The notes beneath the pieces were generated by a model. That model was not told where the DNA came from. It did not search any database and saw nothing but the letters and a program-made list of their open reading frames with translations. This document shows, one piece after another, positions 1-5,154 of a DNA stretch of 6,572 nucleotides. Made by a program: the position numbers and the translations under genes. Location: assembly GCA_007119305.1 (NCBI GenBank), contig SKPY01000341.1, forward strand, positions 1 through 6,572, given 5' to 3'. Positions within the stretch are counted from its first letter, which is position 1. The number at the start of each line of letters is the position of its first letter. Origin of the DNA: Nitriliruptorales bacterium. GTDB taxonomy: Bacteria > Actinomycetota > Nitriliruptoria > Euzebyales > Egibacteraceae.

Positions 1-1288
1 ACGCTCCGAGCAGGTAGAGCGCCACGTACAGCAGCAGGATCATCAGCGCGCTGCGCAGTACCGCGGGTCGCAGGACCTGGCGGGTGCCGGAGTGGTAGCT
101 CGCGACCACCAGGGCGTCCGGTGGCAGCAGCAGCTTGCGGATGTCGCGCTGGATCCCCTTGGCTACGAGCGCGAGGCGGATCGCCTTGATACCCCCGGCG
201 GTGGAACCCGCCATCGCCCCGAACGCCATCGCGAGGACCAGGGCTGCGGGGGCGAGCGTGCCCCAGCCGGTCGCAAACAGGCGTCCCGGGATGGTCACGA
301 ACCCTGTGCCGGTGTGCGCGGACAGCAAGTGGAACAGGCCGCGGCGGAAGAGCGCCGTGGCATCGGCGTAGGCGCCCGCGGTCGCGAGCCCGATGGTCAC
401 CACGAACGCGAGGAGCGTCAGCGTCGTCGCGAGGGTGCGAACCTCGACGTTGTGCGTGAGCTCGTGCGCACGACCGCGCCAGAGCCGGTGGTGGAGCGCG
501 AACGACAGCGCCCCGGCCACCATGAGCACGGCGAGGACGGCCTCGACGGCGAGCGAGTGGTACAGCCCGACGCTCGCCGACGTCGGGGCGAAGCCGCCGG
601 TGTCGAACGCCGCCATGAACAGGGTGACCGCGTGCAGCAGCCCCTGCCCGGGCGGTCGCCCGGCAACGACGACGGCGACCCACAGCGCGCTCGTCCCGAG
701 CGCGCAGTAGGTGAGCGCGACCCGCCAGATGAAGCGGGCGGTGTGGACGATGTTCGGCAGGATGTGCTCCTCGCGCGCCTCGCCGACGTACATGCCGGGC
801 GCACCGCCGCCGGCGGTGAAGAAGCTGAGCACGAGGAGCACGAGTCCCTGCCCGCCGATGAACTGCATCATGTGGCGCCAGAGATTGACGCTGTCGGCGA
901 CGTGGTCGAGGTCGTTGATGACGGTGAGCCCGGCGGTTGCGAAGCCGCTCATCGCGTCGAAGTAGGCGTCGAGGAAGCTCCCGTAGTGTCCCGCCAGGTA
1001 GAGCGGGACCGCCCCGGCGAGCGCGGCCAGGGCCCACGACAGGGCAGCGATGACCATGCCGTGGTCCCAGCGCAGTTGGTCGCGGTGGCGGTGGAAGCTG
1101 CCTTCCGCGGCGAGGCCGGGCAGCAGCGCCACGCAGGCGCCGACGACGAACCCCGCGGCCGGCCCGTGCTCGCCGCGGGCGAGACCGAGGACGGCCGGGA
1201 CGCAGAGCGCGAGCCCCACGACGATGAGCACACGGCCGGTTCCGAGCGTGATGATCCGCAGGTCGCGCCGGGCAGGTCGCAGGAGCAC
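1..1288 (-). CDS. trkH: TrkH-family potassium uptake channel subunit, second copy (partial, C-terminus beyond left edge)
   Basis: Integral membrane subunit of a Trk/Ktr K+ uptake system, expected to form the ion pore and to be gated by TrkA proteins. The first 429 residues are visible; by comparison with the neighbouring paralogue about 70 are missing, including the fourth pore loop and last helix. Pore loop 1 has AMSGFATAGLT (about 112-122), loop 2 FDTGGFAP (228-235), loop 3 SAHTGTGF (323-330), and the conserved intramembrane loop reads MAGSTAGGIKAIR (359-371). The start is GTG at 1288. It lies 6 nt after the TGA of the upstream gene, in the same frame, with no clear Shine-Dalgarno. I chose it because VLLRP...RDLRI aligns end to end with MLFRPDLDDFRL of the first TrkH. 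Last visible gene of the trk operon, probably translated by coupling. Family assignment is firm; ion preference is unknown. Confidence 0.93.
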   Translation of the reverse strand, partial: MLLRPARRDLRIITLGTGRVLIVVGLALCVPAVLGLARGEHGPAAGFVVGACVALLPGLAAEGSFHRHRDQLRWDHGMVIAALSWALAALAGAVPLYLAGHYGSFLDAYFDAMSGFATAGLTVINDLDHVADSVNLWRHMMQFIGGQGLVLLVLSFFTAGGGAPGMYVGEAREEHILPNIVHTARFIWRVALTYCALGTSALWVAVVVAGRPPGQGLLHAVTLFMAAFDTGGFAPTSASVGLYHSLAVEAVLAVLMVAGALSFALHHRLWRGRAHELTHNVEVRTLATTLTLLAFVVTIGLATAGAYADATALFRRGLFHLLSAHTGTGFVTIPGRLFATGWGTLAPAALVLAMAFGAMAGSTAGGIKAIRLALVAKGIQRDIRKLLLPPDALVVASYHSGTRQVLRPAVLRSALMILLLYVALYLLGA

Positions 1289-1294
1289 GGGTCG

Positions 1295-2002
1295 TCAGCG
1301 GCGCGTGGCCACGAGACGCTCACCGGTGACCGTGGCGGCGGCTAGCAGGACGAGCACGAGCGCGATCACCCGACGCTCGGGCAGGACGGGGTCCTCGATG
1401 GGTCGGCCCTCGCCAGCCACGATGCCCGTGTGGGCGACGATGACGGCAGCCTCGCGCCGCTCGCCGTCCACGCGCCGGAACTGCCCTTCGATCTCGAGGA
1501 CGTCGCCCCGGAAGCGCGGACCGCCGACCCTGCCGATCCGCTCGGCCAGCTCGAGCGGGATGAAGGCCCCCAGCCCGGCGTTGCCGCCGGCGTAGTCCCG
1601 ATGGGTGGGCAGCGGACCGCGGGTCTGCGCGTAGATGTCGTCGTTCAGCTGCACCCACGCCCCGTCAGCGCGCTGCAGCACCGCGCCGACCGCCTCGCCC
1701 CGGTAGCGGATGGTCTGCCCGTCCCATGACCGGGGGCAGTCCAGCAGCTCGTTGGAGGTCACCAGCGGGGGCGTGGCCGCCCGGGTCTCGTCGTCAGCGG
1801 CCTCCTGCGGTGGGTCCGGACAGTCGATCTCGGTGCGGGGGTCGGCCGCGTCAGCGTCGAGCTCAGGGACGGGCGGCATGTCGTCGGGCATGGGGTGGCG
1901 CATGAGGTTGGCCACCTGGAGCAGGCCGATGAGCAGCAGCGCCACGGCGAGGACGCCGAGGAGCGAGACCAGCCGGCTCGGCGGTCTGCGGGGCCCGGTC
2001 AT
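1295..2002 (-). CDS. Two-helix membrane protein with a possible extracytoplasmic OB-fold-like domain, embedded between trkH copies
   Basis: A 235-residue protein of unknown function. Residues 11-33 form a hydrophobic helix after a basic N-terminus (RRPPSR). Residues 35-80 are a Pro/Asp/Glu-rich linker. Residues 81-200 look like a small beta-rich domain with GQTIRYRGEAVGAV, GAWVQLNDDIY and FRGDVLEIEGQFRR, a strand pattern that could be an OB-fold. A second helix (about 211-226) is followed by a basic tail (ERLVATRR). By the positive-inside rule both ends are cytoplasmic and the domain is outside, where C61 and C89 might pair. Its ATG overlaps the trkH stop (ATGA, 1999-2002), indicating translational coupling, and the second trkH follows 6 nt after its stop. 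Context suggests an accessory subunit of the Trk system; that role is inference. Neither nucleic-acid binding nor any enzyme activity can be claimed. Confidence 0.85.
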   Translation of the reverse strand: MTGPRRPPSRLVSLLGVLAVALLLIGLLQVANLMRHPMPDDMPPVPELDADAADPRTEIDCPDPPQEAADDETRAATPPLVTSNELLDCPRSWDGQTIRYRGEAVGAVLQRADGAWVQLNDDIYAQTRGPLPTHRDYAGGNAGLGAFIPLELAERIGRVGGPRFRGDVLEIEGQFRRVDGERREAAVIVAHTGIVAGEGRPIEDPVLPERRVIALVLVLLAAATVTGERLVATRR

Positions 2003-3504
2003 GTCCGCCCCCGCACGATCGAGATCAGGTAGCCGGCGAGCGCGAACACCGCGACGAACTCGAGGCGCCCGACGAGCATCTGGGCGATGTAGACCACCTT
2101 GAGCGACAGCTCGAGGTCGGGGCGCACCAGCCCCACCGACAGCCCGCCCGTCGCTCCGGCGGCGGTGCTCTCGAACAGCGCGAGCTGCAGCTCGTAGCCG
2201 TAGAACAGCCCGAGCATGCCCCCACCGAGGTAGAGGATGATGTAGAGCAGCAGGATCGTCGCCGCTCCCCGGACCTGCTCGTCGCGCAGGATCCGGACGG
2301 TGGTCGAGTGGTAGCGCTCGACGACGACGGCGTCCTCCGGCAGCAGCACGGTGCGGATGTCGCGGCGCAGCCCCTTCAGCAGCAGGCCGACCCGGATCGC
2401 CTTGATCCCCCCAGCGGTCGACCCGGCCATGCCTCCCAGCGCCATGGCGGTGACGATCATCGCCGGTGCAAGCACCCCCCACTCGGTCACGAACAGGCGG
2501 GTGGGCACCGTCGCCAGCCCGGAGGTCGTGTGGGCGCTGACGGTCTGGAAGAAGCCGATGCGGAACAGCTCGCCGAACGAGGTGTAGGCGCCGGTGCGTG
2601 CGAGGCCCACGGCGAGCACGACGAAGATGCCGAGGAGGGTGAACGCGAGGGTGCGTGTCTCGAGGTTGCGCGTGAGCTCGTGGCGGCGGCCCTGCCACAG
2701 CTGGTAGTGCAGCGCGAAGCTGAACGCGCCGGCCAGCATGAGCACGACGAGGACCGCCTCGACCAGCGGTGAGCGGTACACCGCCGCGCTGGCGGACATC
2801 GGGGCGAAGCCGGCGGTGTGGAAGGCAGTGGAGAACAGCGTGAGGGCATGGAACAGCCCAGGCAGAGGGTCCCAACCGGTGCGCACGAGCGCGAGCCACA
2901 GCGCGGGGATGCCGAGGCTCGCGTACAGCGCGAGCACCCGCAGGATGAACCGGGCGGTGTGGATGATGTTCGGCAGGATGCGCTCGGGACGGCCCTCCCC
3001 GGTGTAGAGCGAGCCGATGGCCCCGCTGGTGGTGGCGAAGATCGTGAGGACGACGATCACGATGCCCTGCCCACCGAGGAAGTGCATGACGTGGCGCCAC
3101 AGGTTCACGCTGCGCGCCATGTGGTCGAGGTCGTTGGCGAGCGTGAGCCCGATCGTGGCGAAACCGCTCATGGCCTCGAAGTACGCGTCCACCGGGTAGG
3201 CGTAGTGCCCGGACAGCAGCAGCGGCACGGCCCCGAAGAACGGCACGACGAGCCAGACGAGCCCGACGGTGGCAAGGGCGTGCGTCGCCGTCAGCCGCCC
3301 GTGGGCGCGCAGGGCGACCTGGCTGCCGGCCCCGGCGATGAGCGCGACAGACGCGCCGATCAGGAAGGCGTAGCCGGCGTTGGACTCGCCCAGGACGAAG
3401 GCCACGGGGGCGTGCAAGGCCATGACGACCCCCACCCCGTAGACGACCTTGCCGGTGAACCGGCCGAGCAACCGGAAGTCGTCGAGGTCGGGACGGAAGA
3501 GCAC
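1999..3504 (-). CDS. trkH: TrkH-family potassium uptake channel subunit, first copy (complete)
   Basis: Complete 501-residue pore-forming subunit of a Trk-type K+ transporter in the cytoplasmic membrane. It shows the four helix-pore loop-helix repeats of the family: loop 1 AMSGFATIGLT (111-121), loop 2 FHTAGFAP (228-235), loop 3 SAHTTSGLATV (323-333) and loop 4 STAAGATGGLSVG (446-458), each carrying the expected filter glycine. The family loop MAGSTAGGIKAIR lies at 359-371. Two extra hydrophobic stretches at about 19-38 and 43-62 precede the first repeat. Length matches TrkH rather than the shorter KtrB. The start is GTG, 2 nt after the stop of the 57-aa gene, with no obvious Shine-Dalgarno, so coupling is likely. 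The stop overlaps the next ATG. By hand count it shares about 64% identity with the second trkH over residues 176-290. Confidence 0.95.
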   Translation of the reverse strand: MLFRPDLDDFRLLGRFTGKVVYGVGVVMALHAPVAFVLGESNAGYAFLIGASVALIAGAGSQVALRAHGRLTATHALATVGLVWLVVPFFGAVPLLLSGHYAYPVDAYFEAMSGFATIGLTLANDLDHMARSVNLWRHVMHFLGGQGIVIVVLTIFATTSGAIGSLYTGEGRPERILPNIIHTARFILRVLALYASLGIPALWLALVRTGWDPLPGLFHALTLFSTAFHTAGFAPMSASAAVYRSPLVEAVLVVLMLAGAFSFALHYQLWQGRRHELTRNLETRTLAFTLLGIFVVLAVGLARTGAYTSFGELFRIGFFQTVSAHTTSGLATVPTRLFVTEWGVLAPAMIVTAMALGGMAGSTAGGIKAIRVGLLLKGLRRDIRTVLLPEDAVVVERYHSTTVRILRDEQVRGAATILLLYIILYLGGGMLGLFYGYELQLALFESTAAGATGGLSVGLVRPDLELSLKVVYIAQMLVGRLEFVAVFALAGYLISIVRGRT

Positions 3505-3506
3505 GG

Positions 3507-3680
3507 CTAGTACAGCAGCGCGACGATCAGGGCGATGAGGGCACCCCCGGCGGCCAGCGCGACGGTGGCGAGGGTGACGAGCGCGACGCCTTTCAGGCCC
3601 CCGCTCAGCAGCGACTCCCTCGCACGGGTCGGGTCGCGCGGCGACGACGTCCCTTCGGGCTCACCGTGCTCGGCGCTCAC
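3507..3680 (-). CDS. Small single-helix membrane protein (57 aa) in the trk operon
   Basis: A short gene filling the gap between trkA and trkH. GTG at 3680 overlaps the TGA of the second trkA (GTGA, 3677-3680), and its TAG ends 2 nt before the trkH start. A GGAG lies 8 nt upstream of the GTG. The product has a hydrophilic N-terminus (SAEHGEPEGTSSPRDPTRAR, about residues 2-21) and one strongly hydrophobic C-terminal helix (about 33-57, VALVTLATVALAAGG then ALIALIVALLY) that ends almost at the stop. With Arg and Lys before the helix, an N-in orientation is predicted. No family is recognised. The position, overlap and helix make a small accessory subunit of the Trk complex plausible, in the way KdpF accompanies the Kdp pump; this is inference. 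Composition and length alone would not prove a gene; the overlap and ribosome binding site are the main support. Confidence 0.75.
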   Translation of the reverse strand: MSAEHGEPEGTSSPRDPTRARESLLSGGLKGVALVTLATVALAAGGALIALIVALLY

Positions 3681-4354
3681 CGGCGGCGCTCCGCCCGGCG
3701 GGGCACGAGGGCCGCCCGCAGCTGCTCCTCGAGCGCGGGGGTGGTGAGGGCGATCACCTGGTCGCCGGGGCGGATGAGCGTGTCGCCGCGCGGGATGACC
3801 GTCTCCTCACCGCGGAAGATGCACACGAGCACCGACTCCAGGGGGATGTTCAGGCCACTCACCGCCCGGCCGTCGACAGGGGCGTCGGGCGGGATGTCGA
3901 TCTCCACGAGGTTCGCCTTGCCGCGGCGCAACGTGTACAGGTGGATCAGCTCCCCGACGGTCACCTCCTCGCGGATCAGTCGGGAGATGAGCGTGGTCGT
4001 GGACACGGCTTCGATGTTGAGCTTGGCGAAGATCTCCTCGTTGCGCGGGGTGCTCACCCGCGAGATCACGCGGGGCACCTCGAAGGTCGTCCGCACGAGC
4101 TGGCACGCGACGAAGTTGTCGTCGTCGTCACCCGTCGTGGCGACGAACACGTCCGCACGCTCGAGGCGCGCCTGCTCGAGGTAGCGCACGTCGCAGACGT
4201 CGCCGTGGATCACCAGCAGGTTGTCGTAGTCGCGCAGGAGGCGCTCGCAACGTTTCTCGACCCGCTCGACGATCGTGACGGCGTGACCGTCCTCGAGCAG
4301 CTCGGTCGCGATGAAGCGGCCGACCTTCCCGCCGCCGGCGAGCACGATGTACAC
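3677..4354 (-). CDS. trkA: TrkA-type K+ uptake regulator, single RCK_N-RCK_C unit (second of tandem pair, CeoB-like)
   Basis: Cytoplasmic nucleotide-binding gating subunit for the TrkH channel, 225 residues. RCK_N (about 1-125) has the Rossmann loop AGGGKVG (6-12), an acidic residue ending strand 2 (E30), GDVCD (51-55) and the TrkA signature TTGDDDDN (73-80). RCK_C (about 147-215) contains ANLVEIDIP, GLNIPLESVLVCIFRGEE and IPRGDTLIRPGDQVIALT and appears complete. The length is about half that of the double-unit E. coli TrkA, as in the mycobacterial CeoB/CeoC proteins. The start is GTG at 4354, supported by GGGGAGGG 8 nt upstream and by the Rossmann strand beginning at residue 2. It follows the first trkA by 3 nt and overlaps the 57-aa gene by 4 nt. 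Assignment to CeoB rather than CeoC type rests on remembered motif resemblance. Confidence 0.94.
   Translation of the reverse strand: MYIVLAGGGKVGRFIATELLEDGHAVTIVERVEKRCERLLRDYDNLLVIHGDVCDVRYLEQARLERADVFVATTGDDDDNFVACQLVRTTFEVPRVISRVSTPRNEEIFAKLNIEAVSTTTLISRLIREEVTVGELIHLYTLRRGKANLVEIDIPPDAPVDGRAVSGLNIPLESVLVCIFRGEETVIPRGDTLIRPGDQVIALTTPALEEQLRAALVPRRAERRR
3689..3692 (-). promoter_or_regulatory. Shine-Dalgarno for the 57-aa membrane protein gene
   Basis: GGAG on the minus strand, 8 nt before GTG 3680, inside the 3' end of trkA. It is one of the few independent signs that the short frame is translated. In so GC-rich a region a four-base match is weak on its own. Confidence 0.5.
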
Positions 4355-4357
4355 CGC

Positions 4358-5023
4358 CTAGCCCTCCCCGACATGCGGGTGCACCACGAGCCCCCGCAGC
4401 TGGCGGTAGGCACCCTTGCCGATCGCGGCCACCACGAGATCGTCGGTCTGCAACCGGTCGTCGAGCCGGGGGATGCGCACCCTGACCCCGCGTTTGACGG
4501 CCGCGACCCGCACCCGCGGGATCTCCTCGAGCTCGGCGACCGTGGCCCCGTGACCCTCCCGGGCAACGCGCATCTCGACCACCTCCACGTCGGCGTCCGG
4601 GAAGGACACGTGCAGCGGGAAGGTGCCGGCGTGGAGCTCGTTCAGGATCGCCTTCGCGACCAGGCGGGTGCCGGACACGTAGTGCACCCCCATCTTGCGG
4701 TAGGACGCCTCACGGTCGGGGTTGAACAGGCGCGCGACGGTGTGGCGCACCCCGAACAGCTCCTTCGCGATCTCCACGGCCATCAGGTTGGCGTTGTCGA
4801 AGTTGGTTACCGCGACGAGCCCGTCTGCGTGCTCCACCCCCGCCCGGCCGAGCATGTCCTTGTCCGTGATGTCCCCCACGAGGGTCTCGCCGTTGAACGC
4901 TCCCCCGATCCGATCGAAGGACTCCTCGGTGGTGTCGAGGATCACCACGTCGTGCTCGCGTGCGGACAGGCGGTCGGCCAGCTCCGCGCCGACCCGGCCG
5001 CAGCCACCGATGATGATGTGCAT
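4358..5023 (-). CDS. trkA: TrkA-type K+ uptake regulator, single RCK_N-RCK_C unit (first of tandem pair, CeoC-like)
   Basis: First gene of the trk operon, a 221-residue cytoplasmic RCK protein expected to bind NAD(H) or an adenine nucleotide and to gate TrkH. RCK_N (about 1-130) shows GGCGRVG (6-12), D30 at the end of strand 2, VGDITD (49-54) and TNFDNANLMA (73-82). A shorter RCK_C follows (about 138-210) with ATVAELEEIPRVRVAAVKRG and DDRLQTDDLVVAAIG. The frame stays open to an ATG at 5065, but I place the start at ATG 5023: AAAGGA sits 5 nt upstream, and the Rossmann strand begins at residue 2 as is usual. Its TAG is in frame with the GTG of the second trkA, two codons on. The motifs MGCGRVG/GGCGRVG and the ARLF-type strand resemble mycobacterial CeoC. 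The nucleotide motif looks intact. Confidence 0.94.
   Translation of the reverse strand: MHIIIGGCGRVGAELADRLSAREHDVVILDTTEESFDRIGGAFNGETLVGDITDKDMLGRAGVEHADGLVAVTNFDNANLMAVEIAKELFGVRHTVARLFNPDREASYRKMGVHYVSGTRLVAKAILNELHAGTFPLHVSFPDADVEVVEMRVAREGHGATVAELEEIPRVRVAAVKRGVRVRIPRLDDRLQTDDLVVAAIGKGAYRQLRGLVVHPHVGEG
4362..4369 (-). promoter_or_regulatory. Shine-Dalgarno for the second trkA
   Basis: GGGGAGGG on the minus strand, 8 nt before the GTG at 4354 and inside the last codons of the first trkA. It fixes the GTG as the start and shows that the second trkA has its own ribosome entry despite the 3-nt gap. Confidence 0.7.
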
Positions 5024-5028
5024 CCCGG

Positions 5029-5034
5029 TCCTTT
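5029..5034 (-). promoter_or_regulatory. Shine-Dalgarno deciding the first trkA start
   Basis: AAAGGA on the minus strand with 5 nt to the ATG at 5023. It favours this ATG over the in-frame ATG at 5065, which would add 14 residues before the Rossmann strand. Confidence 0.7.
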
Positions 5035-5055
5035 GCGCAAGGCCTCGAACACGGC

Positions 5056-5061
5056 AGTATG
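5056..5061 (-). promoter_or_regulatory. Weak candidate -10 box for the trk operon
   Basis: CATACT on the minus strand matches TATAAT at four of six positions and would place transcription start near 5049, leaving a leader of about 26 nt with the AAAGGA site. No convincing -35 box is seen at 16-18 nt. It is the best candidate in the spacer but remains weak. Confidence 0.3.
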
Positions 5062-5071
5062 CCACCGGTGG
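5062..5071. promoter_or_regulatory. Perfect 10-bp palindrome in the divergent trkA-ispH spacer
   Basis: CCACCGGTGG is its own reverse complement and directly abuts the candidate minus-strand -10 box. The position would suit an operator acting on the trk operon, but a palindrome this short can arise by chance in GC-rich DNA. No regulator gene is nearby. Confidence 0.25.
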
Positions 5072-5141
5072 GCTGCGGTTGGGGGGAAGCGAGCGCCCCG
5101 AGCGGCGGCCGCCTCGTCGCGGCGTCGCAGCGAGCCCTGCC

Positions 5142-5147
5142 TATACT
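5142..5147 (+). promoter_or_regulatory. -10 promoter box of ispH, predicting a leaderless transcript
   Basis: TATACT matches the TATAAT consensus at five of six positions and stands out in this GC-rich spacer. Seven bases (GGCCGGC) separate it from ATG 5155, so transcription would begin at or next to the start codon. No Shine-Dalgarno precedes the ATG, which fits a leaderless mRNA, common in actinobacteria. No clear -35 hexamer is seen. Confidence 0.65.
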
Positions 5148-5154
5148 GGCCGGC

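Noticed and set aside
92..1345. Long plus-strand open frame of 417 codons opposite the second trkH
   Set aside because: It is rich in Arg, Glu, Gly and His with no family motif, and mirrors a clear TrkH gene on the other strand. A similar frame lies opposite the first trkH, as expected from GC-rich codon bias in two paralogues.
2003..3100. Apparent N-terminal extension of the 235-aa membrane protein to 601 residues
   Set aside because: The extension is an out-of-frame translation of trkH, rich in His, Arg and Pro. The ATG at 2002 overlapping the trkH stop is the natural start.
1..3504. Possibility that the second trkH is a pseudogene
   Set aside because: No stop or frameshift is seen in 429 codons; the three visible pore loops and the GSTAGGIK loop are intact. 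Only the part beyond the window could change this.
5024..5065. Upstream ATG at 5065 as the start of the first trkA
   Set aside because: The added 14 residues precede a Rossmann strand that normally begins at residue 2 or 3, and the AAAGGA site serves the ATG at 5023. The longer start would also lie upstream of the likely transcription start.
5059..5154. Upstream ATG at 5059 as the start of ispH
   Set aside because: The added 32 residues are not conserved-looking and would be encoded by the region holding the -10 box TATACT; ATG 5155 fits a leaderless start.
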